Shown: positions 55,080-64,000 of the stretch, piece after piece | How positions within the stretch are numbered: the stretch's first letter is position 1 | How the letters are laid out: each line of letters begins with the position of its first letter | NCBI GenBank assembly: GCA_018712435.1 | Contig: DVGZ01000029.1 | Coordinates: forward strand, 1 to 64,000 | Source: Candidatus Caccousia avicola | GTDB taxonomy: Bacteria; Bacillota; Clostridia; Oscillospirales; Acutalibacteraceae | Length of the DNA: 64,000 nt | Direction: 5' to 3' | Translations under genes and position numbers: made by a program | The notes under the pieces: generated by a model | Seen by the model: only the letters and a program-made list of their open reading frames with translations | Databases searched by the model: none | What the model was told of the DNA's origin: nothing

Positions 55080-56399
55080 TCAGTGGTAAGCGGGCAGATA
55101 ATCGCCGTGAGCCTCGATCAGCTCATCGACCATCTTCACAATATCGTCGATGGACAGCTCCGCGGCCGTGTGCGGCTCAAGCATGGCAGCGTTATAGATG
55201 AGGTCGCGCTTCTTTGTCACAGCGGCTTCAATGGTCAGAAGCTGTACATTGATGTTTGTCATATTCATGGCAGCCAGCTGCACGGGCAGCCGTCCCACAT
55301 GGCACGGCGTGACACCGCTGCCGTCCACCAGGCAGGGAACCTCCACGCAGGCGTCCGCGGGCAGGTTGTCGATCAGGCCGGTGTTCAGCACGTTGCCGCC
55401 AATCTTATACGGCTTGTTCGTCACAATGGCCTCCATGATATAGGAAGCATACTCGCGGCTTCTCTCATGGGTCAGGGCGGTGTTGTGCACCAGCTCGTCG
55501 CGGCGCTTGTTCCAGTCCTCAATCTGCTTGACGCAGCGGCGGGGATATTCGTCCAGCGGGATCTGATAGCGGTCAATCAGCTCCGGATACTTGGCCTTGA
55601 TGAAGAACGGGTTATACTCCGCGTTGTGCTCGCTCGACTCGGTGCAGTAATAGCCCAGACGGCGGATGTACTCATAGCGCACCATGTCGTTGTGCTTTTC
55701 CGTGTCGTTCTTGTGCAGGGCGCGGCGGCGGATCTCGGGATAAAGATCGTTGCCGTCCTTGTCGTAAATTTCAAGCAGCCAGGCCATATGGTTGATACCA
55801 GCGATCAGTTCGCGGCGGCCTTCCAGCTTATCCTTCATGTCGAGCGCTTCCAGCAGGTTCTGGGAGCAGGTCTGCACGCTGTGGCACAGGCCTACCGTCT
55901 TGATGCCGGTATAGCGCTGCATGAAGCCGCTGAGCATCGCCATCGGGTTCGTATAGTTGAGGAACCACGCGTCGGGGCAAACTTCTTCCATATCGCGGGC
56001 AAAATCCTCCATCACCGGGATGGTGCGGAGAGCGCGCATGATGCCGCCGATTCCCAGCGTATCCGCGATCGTCTGGCGCAGGCCGTACTTTTTCGGAATC
56101 TCAAAATCGATCACGGTGCAGGGCTCATAGCCGCCCACCTGAATCGCGTTGATCACGAAATCCGCGCCGCGCAGCGCCTCCTTGCGGTTTTCCACGCCGA
56201 GGAAGGTCTTGATCGTGGCCTTGCCGCCGTTGCTGTTGCGGTTGATATTGTCAAGCATCATGCAGGATTCCTTCAGACGCGCGCCGTCAATGTCATAAAG
56301 GCAGATCTCGCTCTCCGAAAGGACATCGCAAAGCATGGAGTCTCCCAACACATTCTTGGCGAAAACCGTGCTGCCCGCTCCCATAAATGTAATTTTCAT
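55080..56399 (-). CDS. melA: Alpha-galactosidase, glycoside hydrolase family 4 (MelA type)
   Basis: A 439-residue NAD- and divalent-metal-dependent glycosidase. The dinucleotide motif TFMGAGSTVFAKNVLGD is at the N-terminus; FLNYTNPMAMLSGF and INHMAWL are conserved metal-site blocks. The signature after the metal Cys reads CHSV, which in family 4 marks alpha-galactosidases (the phospho-specific members have CNIP or CDMP). ATG 56399 has TAGGAGG upstream; the reading from 56450 is an extension. It is divergent from an AraC gene, which is likely its regulator. No sugar transporter is adjacent, so substrate entry must be encoded elsewhere. Confidence 0.9.
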   Translation of the reverse strand: MKITFMGAGSTVFAKNVLGDSMLCDVLSESEICLYDIDGARLKESCMMLDNINRNSNGGKATIKTFLGVENRKEALRGADFVINAIQVGGYEPCTVIDFEIPKKYGLRQTIADTLGIGGIMRALRTIPVMEDFARDMEEVCPDAWFLNYTNPMAMLSGFMQRYTGIKTVGLCHSVQTCSQNLLEALDMKDKLEGRRELIAGINHMAWLLEIYDKDGNDLYPEIRRRALHKNDTEKHNDMVRYEYIRRLGYYCTESSEHNAEYNPFFIKAKYPELIDRYQIPLDEYPRRCVKQIEDWNKRRDELVHNTALTHERSREYASYIMEAIVTNKPYKIGGNVLNTGLIDNLPADACVEVPCLVDGSGVTPCHVGRLPVQLAAMNMTNINVQLLTIEAAVTKKRDLIYNAAMLEPHTAAELSIDDIVKMVDELIEAHGDYLPAYH

Positions 56400-56452
56400 C
56401 TTACAATTCCTCCTAATTTTTTTCGGGAACTCCTCCCTTTCTATAGGCAATC

Positions 56453-56508
56453 ATACCATGGAAGTTTGAAAAAAAGAATTGCATAAAGGAATCCATTCAT
56501 GGTATTAT
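56453..56508. promoter_or_regulatory. Divergent promoter with inverted half-sites between melA and araC
   Basis: ATACCATG (56453-56460) and CATGGTAT (56498-56505) are exact inverses, 45 bp apart centre to centre. Each overlaps a -10 region: minus-strand TATGAT (56455-56450) for melA, with a poor -35, and plus-strand TATTAT (56503-56508) with TTGCAT (56479-56484) for araC. The layout fits AraC-type control, with melA needing activation. Confidence 0.6.
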
Positions 56509-56592
56509 GTAACTAAAGCGTCCCCGAAACGATGGGTTTTCACTCCGGGCACGCTGTTTCTCTGATTTTCATGCAGGAAGGAGGAAATCCAG

Positions 56593-57411
56593 ATGGCGGT
56601 GGAGCGTTCCGTGCTCAACCGAAGCTTTCCGGGTCTGAATCCCATCACCTATGGAGATGAACGCTGTGAGCCTGGCCATGCCTACGGCTACGCCTCGCGC
56701 GAATATTATCTGATCCATTATATTATGAGCGGCTGCGGAACCTTCGCGCGCGGCGGTGTGACCTACTCGCTGCACCGGGGCTGCATGTTTCTGATTCGTC
56801 CCGGCGAGCTGACGTTTTACCAGGCGGATGAAAAAACGCCGTGGGAATACATCTGGATCGGCTTTGACGGGGCGTTGTGCCCTTCCCTGCTGCGCTCCTC
56901 CGGCTTTACCGACGACGTATGCTGGCGGGACGTGCCGCAGGCCTCCTCCCTCTTTGAGGAGCTGCGTTCCATCCCGGACCGCCGCCCCTCCACAGAGCTT
57001 TCCCTGTGCTCGCTCCTGTACGGGCTGTTCAGCATGCTGTGCTCGCAGGACGCATCCCCACGCACGCCGCGGGACTATGTGGCGCGCACCTCCGATTATA
57101 TCCGCGCCAACTACGCGCTTCCCATCTCCATTGAATCCATCGCCTCCATGCTGGGGATCGATCGCCGCTATCTCAGCCGGATTTTCCTCCGGGAAACCGG
57201 CGTCACGCCGAAAGAATTTCTCGTGCGTGTGCGTCTGAACCGCGCGGCGGAGCTTCTGGAAACCAGCTCTTGCACGGTTACGGAGACGGCACGGTCGGTG
57301 GGTTATGACGATGTGTATAATTTTTCCAAAATATTCAAAAAGAAATACGGGATCAGCCCTGCCCATTACCGGCAGCGGCTTTTTTCCCGCAAGACAGAAA
57401 AGGATGATTGA
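56593..57411 (+). CDS. AraC-family transcriptional regulator
   Basis: A 272-residue regulator with an N-terminal cupin ligand domain (about 30-150; GTFARGGVTYSLHRGCMFLI, then PWEYIWIGFDG) and two C-terminal helix-turn-helix units: ISIESIASMLGIDRRYLSRI and VTETARSVGYDDVYNFSKIF, closing with KYGISPAHYRQ. Divergent from melA with inverted half-sites between, so it most likely responds to an alpha-galactoside or its products. A terminator is not seen after it; the next gene starts six bases later. Confidence 0.93.
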   Translation: MAVERSVLNRSFPGLNPITYGDERCEPGHAYGYASREYYLIHYIMSGCGTFARGGVTYSLHRGCMFLIRPGELTFYQADEKTPWEYIWIGFDGALCPSLLRSSGFTDDVCWRDVPQASSLFEELRSIPDRRPSTELSLCSLLYGLFSMLCSQDASPRTPRDYVARTSDYIRANYALPISIESIASMLGIDRRYLSRIFLRETGVTPKEFLVRVRLNRAAELLETSSCTVTETARSVGYDDVYNFSKIFKKKYGISPAHYRQRLFSRKTEKDD

Positions 57412-57417
57412 AACAAT

Positions 57418-58299
57418 ATGCAGCAATATGAGCTTCCCCCATACGCACTGACGCATGCGGGAAAATTTCACGCGGACGATGTGTTCTCCGGCGCTCTGCT
57501 GCGCCTGCTGCGTCCGGGGATCGGCATCTCCCGTGTCTTTCAGATTCCGGAAAACTTTGACGGGCTGGTATTCGATATCGGCTGGGGAGAATTTGATCAC
57601 CATCAGCAGGGCGCTCCCGTGCGCGAAAACGGCGTGCCCTACGCGGCCTTCGGCCTTTTGTGGCGCGCCTTTGGAGAGCAGCTGCTCCGCCGGGGCTGTT
57701 CCCCCGAGGAAGCGGCGCGGGAAGCCGCCCACTTTGACGAAAAATTCATCCAGCCTTTGGATCTCGACGACAACACCGGCTGCGGCAGCGAGCTGGCTTC
57801 TGCCGTGGGGGCCTTCAATCCGGCCTGGGATTCTGACGTGTCCGCCGATGAACGGTATTTCGAGGCTGTGGAGTTTGCCTGCGGAATCCTGAAAAGAAAG
57901 CTGGAAGAAATCTGGGCTGTGTGCCGCGCCTCGGCGCGCGTGCGCGAGGCTCTCGCCAACATGCAGAACGGCGTGGTAGTGCTCGACTGCTACTGTCCGT
58001 GGAAATATGTGCTCGCCCATTCGGACGCGCAGTTTGTGGTTTATCCCTCCCAGCGCGGCGGCTTCGGCGCACAGGTGGTTCCCAGCGGCGAAGACGGGGA
58101 AGCGCCCGTCGATTTTCCCGCCGCATGGGCTGGACAGGAAGCAGAAAAGCTTCAGCAGCTCACAGGCCTTTCCACCATCCGGTTCTGCCATAAGAGCAGA
58201 TTTCTTGTCACCTGCGATACGCTGGAGGACGCGGTGGCGGCCTGCCGCCTTGCCCAGCAGGCGGGTGAAAGAAAGACGAAAGAAATGTTTCCGGCGTAA
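57418..58299 (+). CDS. MYG1-family (UPF0160) DHH-like metal-dependent hydrolase
   Basis: A 293-residue bacterial member of the MYG1 family. Metal-type residues are H13, H18 and D20 in THAGKFHADDVFSG and D60-H61-H62 in WGEFDHHQQGAP. The Asp/Gly-rich LDLDDNTGCGSELAS follows, and a C-terminal VLDCYCPWKYVL and FCHKSRFLVTCDT complete the protein. Eukaryotic MYG1 is a 3'-5' RNA exonuclease; the bacterial function is untested. It starts six bases after the AraC gene, so they may share a transcript by chance or by design. Confidence 0.85.
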   Translation: MQQYELPPYALTHAGKFHADDVFSGALLRLLRPGIGISRVFQIPENFDGLVFDIGWGEFDHHQQGAPVRENGVPYAAFGLLWRAFGEQLLRRGCSPEEAAREAAHFDEKFIQPLDLDDNTGCGSELASAVGAFNPAWDSDVSADERYFEAVEFACGILKRKLEEIWAVCRASARVREALANMQNGVVVLDCYCPWKYVLAHSDAQFVVYPSQRGGFGAQVVPSGEDGEAPVDFPAAWAGQEAEKLQQLTGLSTIRFCHKSRFLVTCDTLEDAVAACRLAQQAGERKTKEMFPA

Positions 58300-58359
58300 C
58301 GGCCAGCCCTTGGAGAGGGGCGATAAACACTACTACTTTACAGGAAAAGGAAGATTTCC

Positions 58360-59277
58360 ATGGGACTTTTTTCCAAGTTCAATAAGAAGAAAAAGAAAAA
58401 AGGAGGCTCCACCGAGCCAAAGCGCAGCGAATCCATCCTCGCCCCCGAGACCGGCAGCAACGGGGCTCCCGATCCGGATTCCCCGGAGGGAAAGCAGCTT
58501 CAAAAATTTGAAGAGCTCAAACCGCGCATTTATCCGTTCCTCCGCCCCGCCAACACGCCTCCCTTTCTTCGCTTTGAAACGGCAGGGCGCGCCATTGACA
58601 TTCCTCTGCCCTGCATTCCCTTCCACGCCGCGACACGAATTTTCTTTGTGGAGGACACCGGAACCTCGTTCCGCGTCCTGCAAAAAACAGCCGTTCCCGA
58701 ATCCGTCAGCCTGCTGGAGCTGCTGAACCTTTCCATCCGGAACCTGGTGCAGAACGTGCGCTTTGAGGTGCGTGCAACAACCTTCGGCGGCTACATTTTG
58801 GTGGGAAATCCCAACCATGTCACCTCCTACATCCTGGTCAAAAATCTGTGGAAGGATTTGGCCAAGCGGTTGGACGACAATCTGATCATCGCCATGCCTG
58901 TGCGGGAAGCCCTGCTGTTTATTCCGGAGAAAAAGCAGGAGGAGCTGCTTCCCAAGCTGGCCACCGCCTGTGTGGGAATGCTCAAAGATCCCCAGCATCG
59001 CACCCATCCCCTGACGCCGCTGCTCTTCCACTACAACCGCGAAACCGAACAGCTTTCCACCTACGCGGTGCGCAAGCCGAAGGAAGGCAGCGCCCCGGCT
59101 GAGGCCCCCAAAGCGGAGCCCCATGTTCCCGAGTCGGAGATTCCGGCCGAACCGTTACAGGAGGAAATGCCGAAGGCTTCGGACGATGCTCCCGCATCCG
59201 CCCCGGAAGAAAAGGAAGCGCCGCATCTGTATATTGTACCGGACGATAACAAAGAAGAGCAAAAAACAGAAGAATAA
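58360..59277 (+). CDS. DUF1444-like protein with acidic Pro/Glu tail
   Basis: A 305-residue soluble protein. A Lys-rich start (KKKKKK) and disordered acidic segment (1-45) precede a folded core of about 46-235: IYPFLRPANTPPFL, RIFFVEDTGTSFRVL, LWKDLAKRLDDNLIIAMPV and LTPLLFHYNRE. The core pattern resembles DUF1444 (Bacillus YtpQ), a family of unknown function. The last 65 residues are a Pro/Ala/Glu-rich tail without visible domains. It has a fair ribosome binding site and a terminator directly after. Confidence 0.55.
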   Translation: MGLFSKFNKKKKKKGGSTEPKRSESILAPETGSNGAPDPDSPEGKQLQKFEELKPRIYPFLRPANTPPFLRFETAGRAIDIPLPCIPFHAATRIFFVEDTGTSFRVLQKTAVPESVSLLELLNLSIRNLVQNVRFEVRATTFGGYILVGNPNHVTSYILVKNLWKDLAKRLDDNLIIAMPVREALLFIPEKKQEELLPKLATACVGMLKDPQHRTHPLTPLLFHYNRETEQLSTYAVRKPKEGSAPAEAPKAEPHVPESEIPAEPLQEEMPKASDDAPASAPEEKEAPHLYIVPDDNKEEQKTEE

Positions 59278-59297
59278 AATTCCATTGTGATGATAAG

Positions 59298-59341
59298 AAA
59301 GCAATCCTTCGGCCTTTCAGGCCGAAGGATTGCTTTCTTTT
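59298..59341. terminator. Bidirectional terminator
   Basis: AAAGCAATCCTTCGGCC pairs with GGCCGAAGGATTGCTTT around TTTCA, with T-runs on the plus strand (CTTTTT). It lies between two converging genes. Confidence 0.88.
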
Positions 59342-59359
59342 TCCCCGTCAGCGGGGCCA

Positions 59360-59770
59360 TCATGTTTTCCGGATAAATTCCGTCCGGCAAACCGGGCAGG
59401 TGATCTGGATTTTTCCTTTTCCGCGCGGGACGCGCAATTTATTTTTGCATTTGGGGCATTTATAATACCGGTGATCCTTATCACGCCATTGCGCGGCCTT
59501 GGAAGTGAAAAAGCCCTTGAATTTGTTCCAAAATCTCAGAAATTTCTGATTTTCCGCCCACCGCTTTGAGGTATTGCGGGACAGCATACGAAACAGCACC
59601 AAAAAGAACAGAAGCCAGGACAAAATGGGAAACACCACAATGTGCGTCACCACTCCCAGCAGCCACAAAAGCAGATACAGGATCAACAGCGCCCAATTCA
59701 GCTGATCTCCTCCATACCGGCCATAAAAGAAGCGCTGCAACCAATATTGAAACCGCGAAAAGAAATTCAT
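59360..59770 (-). CDS. Small membrane protein with C-terminal zinc ribbon
   Basis: A 136-residue protein I do not recognise. Two membrane helices span about 26-62 (LLILYLLLWLLGVV, FPILSWLLFFLVLF). A basic segment follows, then a zinc ribbon at the C-terminus with CPKCKNKLRVPRG and CPVCRTEF (two C-x2-C pairs). Its start overlaps the marR stop as ATGA, so it is translationally coupled to the regulator. A membrane-bound zinc-ribbon partner for a MarR protein is unusual, but the role is unknown. Confidence 0.75.
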   Translation of the reverse strand: MNFFSRFQYWLQRFFYGRYGGDQLNWALLILYLLLWLLGVVTHIVVFPILSWLLFFLVLFRMLSRNTSKRWAENQKFLRFWNKFKGFFTSKAAQWRDKDHRYYKCPKCKNKLRVPRGKGKIQITCPVCRTEFIRKT

Positions 59771-60222
59771 CCTTCTTGCCTCCTGTCATTTTCCAGATGC
59801 TGCTGCATGATTTTTGAAGCACTGATCAACGCGTCGAGCTCCTCGCCGCTGTAGGACTCAAAGGAATGCTCCAGAGTGGAGAGAGCCTCGCACAAAACAC
59901 TCTGCATCGCCTGACGTCCCAAATCCGTCATCGTCAAAAACACCATCCGCCTGTTCTCCGCGCTCTGTTCCCTCCGGACAAAGCCGCGATCCTCCAGACA
60001 ATTTGCCACCTTTGTCAGCTGCTGGCGTGAAATGCAGAGTTCTTCCGCCAGCCATGTCATATTTGCCTGTCCTTCCGCTCGTTCCAGCAGCATCAGCGTT
60101 TGCAGCTGCGTCGGCGGCAGATCGGGAAGCGCGGTCCTTCTGCTTGTCTGAAACAGGCGGCGGAACAAAAGCGGCAGCAGGCGGAGAGTTTCCCTCGCCA
60201 GCTCCTTCCTGCGCTCATCCAA
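59767..60222 (-). CDS. MarR-family transcriptional regulator
   Basis: A 151-residue winged-helix dimeric regulator. The recognition area is MTWLAEELCISRQQLTKVAN, followed by the wing GFVRREQSAENRRMVFLTMT. Dimerisation helices lie at both ends. Start TTG 60222 has GGGGGT just upstream; the longer reading to 60402 would run into the promoter and operators. It sits divergent from ftsH with a perfect sigma-A promoter and two palindromes in between, and is coupled to the small zinc-ribbon gene. Confidence 0.9.
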   Translation of the reverse strand: MDERRKELARETLRLLPLLFRRLFQTSRRTALPDLPPTQLQTLMLLERAEGQANMTWLAEELCISRQQLTKVANCLEDRGFVRREQSAENRRMVFLTMTDLGRQAMQSVLCEALSTLEHSFESYSGEELDALISASKIMQQHLENDRRQEG

Positions 60223-60252
60223 AGCGCCACCCCCTTTCTGTTTCTGGCGTTC

Positions 60253-60281
60253 ATTATACGGGAGCGCTTCTCTCCTGTCAA
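60253..60281 (-). promoter_or_regulatory. Sigma-A promoter of marR
   Basis: Minus strand TTGACA (60281-60276), 17-bp spacer, TATAAT (60258-60253): exact consensus in both hexamers and ideal spacing. Confidence 0.9.
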
Positions 60282-60295
60282 GAAACGAAACGTGA

Positions 60296-60335
60296 ACAAT
60301 AAATAAAAATTTATTGTAAATAAAAGTTAACTTTT
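60296..60335. promoter_or_regulatory. Two palindromes between marR and ftsH (candidate MarR operators)
   Basis: ACAATAAAT-4 bp-ATTTATTGT (60296-60317) has perfect nine-base arms, and AAAAGTTAACTTTT (60322-60335) is a perfect 14-bp palindrome. Both lie between the marR -35 box and the ftsH -10 box (TATAAT 60364-60369). Size and symmetry suit a MarR dimer. They could instead be AT-rich UP elements. Confidence 0.6.
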
Positions 60336-60363
60336 TATTCACGCATTTCTTCTGTCCCGGCTC

Positions 60364-60369
60364 TATAAT
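60364..60369 (+). promoter_or_regulatory. -10 element of ftsH
   Basis: A perfect TATAAT 70 bp before the ftsH start. No good -35 hexamer is found at 16-18 bp, so an activator or the AT-rich palindromic region upstream may help. Confidence 0.55.
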
Positions 60370-60439
60370 AGTTTCAAGATTCAGGTTCCTTGAAGCGCAC
60401 ACCGAAAAGCGTTTCTCTTACAAACTGGAGGTATCCGCT

Positions 60440-62284
<1,845 letters not shown>

Positions 62285-62294
62285 GAACAAAGCG

Positions 62295-62330
62295 GAAGGA
62301 CCGGATGCCTTTACAGGCATCCGGTCCTTC
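62295..62330 (+). terminator. Hairpin after ftsH
   Basis: GAAGGACCGGATGCC pairs with GGCATCCGGTCCTTC over a short loop. The stem is strong, but the 3' side is followed by AATTCAT rather than a T-run, so termination may be inefficient. Confidence 0.7.
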
Positions 62331-62339
62331 AATTCATCT

Positions 62340-62560
62340 AAAATGATTGTTACTTAGCGAAGCTTGTTCAGCTTTCGCCTTATGATAAAAGTCCGAAAAA
62401 AATCGCTTTGCTCTTTTTTCTAGCTACTTTACGGCTCCGCGAGGATTTTCTGGGGCTCTGGGTCTCGCCTGCCGGCTCGGTCGACGCTAATCCGTGCGCC
62501 ACTGGCGCACCGCGCCCCCAAACCCCGCCGCCTTTTGAAAAAGGCGGGCGAAAACTTCAC
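62340..62560. other. Non-coding 311-bp gap with hairpins (possible dispersed element)
   Basis: The gap between ftsH and the ABC permease has no credible ORF. It contains GTGCGCC-ACT-GGCGCAC (62493-62509) and CCGCCTTTT-GAAAAAGGCGG (about 62529-62548). From memory, similar GC-rich hairpin strings recur after genes in related clostridial genomes, which suggests a dispersed repeat or terminator cassette; no second copy lies in this window. Confidence 0.35.
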
Positions 62561-62595
62561 GTTTGCATTTTTTACAGCTTTGTTATGCTTCCCGT

Positions 62596-63441
62596 TTATT
62601 CCAGATTCAATCGCTTTTTCAGCATCTGGCGGTTCAGGATATAATATCCGCCTCCAAGCAGGATATTATACAGAATCATTCCTCCCAGAATCAACTCCAC
62701 AACAACCATCATTGCCTGCGCGTTCTCATACGGATAACCGAAGATCCAGAGAAGACCCATCGGAAAATCCGGTATCAAAAACAGAGCCGTAAAAGCCATC
62801 GATGTGATGAACTGTTCCACCACGGAAAAAAGGAGATACACACCGATTCCGGCCAGAATCCGGTATTTTTTCGCCTGGCATCCCAGTACAATCGCCCCAT
62901 AGATTTCGAGAATGGCATGCAGCAGAGAGGTTACCAGGAAAATCAGGAGCAGAAGCAGCAGCACCCACGAATGAGGCGCTTCCTTCCACATGGCTTCTCC
63001 CAAAGCAGAGAAGAAATCCGCCAGATCGACAAAAAACGTGCTTTCGGCAAACAGGACAACGAAAGACAGGAGCGTAATCAAAATGCCGCCCATATACCAT
63101 ACAAAGGCTGTCAGAATCTTACTCCAAAGATGCTGCACCGGTGTGACGGGCAGGGTAAACATCAAATACCCCTCGTCCCCCAGCAGGTTTTTGTAAAAGC
63201 GCTGGACGATGATCAGAAGTGTAATCACATAGACGGCCAGAAGTCCCGCTCCATAGGCAAACCCCATCACCACCGAAGGGATATCCACCAGAAAGCTCTT
63301 CACAAAGGTATTATCCGTCTGCATAAAGGCCAGAGAAAAGGTCAGACGTGTCACAAGCGCAAGGACCAGCAAAAGAAGATACATCGGCAGGAAATAGCGA
63401 GCTGTGGCCTGAAACTCGTATTTCATCAATTTTCTCAGCAT
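62596..63441 (-). CDS. ABC-2 type transporter permease
   Basis: A 281-residue membrane protein with about six helices, starting LRKLMKYEFQATARYFLPMY. A short positively charged N-terminus and hydrophobic blocks such as LLLLVLALVTRL, VVMGFAYGAGLLAVYVITLL and LLLLLLIFLVTSLL match ABC-2 permeases of the efflux or lipid/peptide type. The start overlaps the stop of the upstream ATPase gene by seven bases, so the two form one transporter. Cargo unknown; such pairs are often controlled by a GntR gene further upstream, outside this window. Confidence 0.85.
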   Translation of the reverse strand: MLRKLMKYEFQATARYFLPMYLLLLVLALVTRLTFSLAFMQTDNTFVKSFLVDIPSVVMGFAYGAGLLAVYVITLLIIVQRFYKNLLGDEGYLMFTLPVTPVQHLWSKILTAFVWYMGGILITLLSFVVLFAESTFFVDLADFFSALGEAMWKEAPHSWVLLLLLLIFLVTSLLHAILEIYGAIVLGCQAKKYRILAGIGVYLLFSVVEQFITSMAFTALFLIPDFPMGLLWIFGYPYENAQAMMVVVELILGGMILYNILLGGGYYILNRQMLKKRLNLE

Positions 63442-64000
63442 CGGAACACCTCCCGGAACAGCATGTCCACACTTTTATCCTGCTGTGCCCGAATGTTATC
63501 CACCGAATCACACAGGACAATATTGCCGCCGTTGATAAAAACAACGTCATCCAGAATCTTTTCCACATCCGAGATCAGATGCGTGGAAATCACTACGCTT
63601 CCCTCCGGATTGTAGTTGCTGATGATCGTGTTGAGAATAAAATCGCGGGCCGCGGGATCCACACCGCCGATCGGCTCGTCGAGCAGATACAGCCTGGCAC
63701 GGCGGCTCATCACCAGAATGAGCTGCACCTTTTCCTTGGTTCCCTTGCTCATGGTTTTCATCCGCTGAGCCGGATTGATGTTGAGACGGGAGAGCATATC
63801 ATAGGCGCGGGCGCTCTCGAAGTCCTCATAGAAATCCGCGAAAAAGCGGATCATCTGGTTCACATTCATCCAATCGTTCAGATAGGTGCGCTCCGGCAGA
63901 TAGGAGACAACCTTTTTGGTCTCCACGCCGGGCGTATTGCCGCAAATCAAAAGCTGACCGCTGTCCGGCGAAAGCAGGCCGTTGCACAGCTTGATAAATG
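63435..64000 (-). CDS. ABC transporter ATP-binding protein (5' end outside window)
   Basis: The last 188 or so codons of an ABC ATPase; the reading frame stays open to the window edge (LCNGLLSPDSGQLLICGN). Visible parts are the Q-loop region VVSYLPERTYLNDWM, a relaxed signature MSKGTKEKVQLIL in place of LSGGQ, Walker B RLYLLDEPIGGVDP and the H-loop STHLISDVE. The divergent signature is usual for the YtrB/EcsA-type ABC-2 partners. The Walker A motif lies beyond position 64000. It is translated together with the permease gene. Confidence 0.93.
   Translation of the reverse strand, partial: FIKLCNGLLSPDSGQLLICGNTPGVETKKVVSYLPERTYLNDWMNVNQMIRFFADFYEDFESARAYDMLSRLNINPAQRMKTMSKGTKEKVQLILVMSRRARLYLLDEPIGGVDPAARDFILNTIISNYNPEGSVVISTHLISDVEKILDDVVFINGGNIVLCDSVDNIRAQQDKSVDMLFREVFRC

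Overview
The window reads as one chromosomal segment of a GC-rich, spore-forming anaerobic Firmicute, most likely an Oscillospiraceae/Ruminococcaceae-type Clostridium relative. The basis is spoIIR (forespore signalling), AddAB instead of RecBCD, a Bacillus-type two-subunit serine dehydratase, an infC-rpmI-rplT operon with an attenuated leader, consensus sigma-A promoters, strong GGAGG ribosome binding sites and a complete V-type ATPase operon. I see no rRNA, tRNA, CRISPR array, phage or transposase gene.

Layout. 1-5 kb: 3' part of a chemoreceptor, a SAM methyltransferase, a secreted GHL10-type hydrolase-like protein, a DUF1294 membrane protein and an AEC permease. 5-24.5 kb, all on the minus strand: leuS; rsfS-yqeK-nadD-yhbY-rdgB; ftsY-smc-radical SAM-rnc-plsX; trmFO-topA-dprA-RNA methyltransferase; then rplT-rpmI-infC with a perfect promoter, an attenuated leader and an AUU start. 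24.6-35.9 kb, minus strand: a tightly packed run lrp-aminotransferase-DUF362-ispE-spoIIR-addB-addA. 36-38.7 kb: PHP phosphatase (minus), then ACT-domain protein and UPF0210 (plus). 38.8-47.8 kb: nine-gene V-ATPase operon (stalk-C-I-K-F-E-A-B-D) between a clear promoter and terminator. 47.8-50.2 kb: NuoE-like [2Fe-2S] protein, a small unknown protein and sdaAB-sdaAA. 50.25-50.48 kb: two fused gene remnants (AraC and URO-D families). 50.5-59.3 kb: gluQ with a long leader, a two-domain polyphosphate kinase 2, an RlmI-like methyltransferase, a GNAT, a divergent melA/araC pair, a bacterial MYG1 and a DUF1444-like protein. 59.4-64 kb: marR with a coupled zinc-ribbon membrane protein, a divergent ftsH variant, and an ABC-2 transporter cut by the window edge.

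How the genes work together. The left half is mostly core information processing: translation factors and ribosome maturation, secretion (FtsY), chromosome organisation (SMC, TopA), recombination (DprA, AddAB) and lipid and isoprenoid precursors (PlsX, IspE). The right half is energetics and adaptive metabolism: ion pumping by the V-ATPase, serine deamination to pyruvate, alpha-galactoside use, polyphosphate-based nucleotide phosphorylation and membrane protein quality control.

The least expected structures are a pair of 160-bp inverted-end repeats (3506-3665 and 10113-10272) that look like a MITE family, the AraC/URO-D deletion scar, the serine dehydratase operon carrying a NuoE-like protein and an unknown 89-residue protein, the structured leader before gluQ, and the palindromes between marR and ftsH. 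I did not find a convincing wholly new multi-gene system. These are the best leads.
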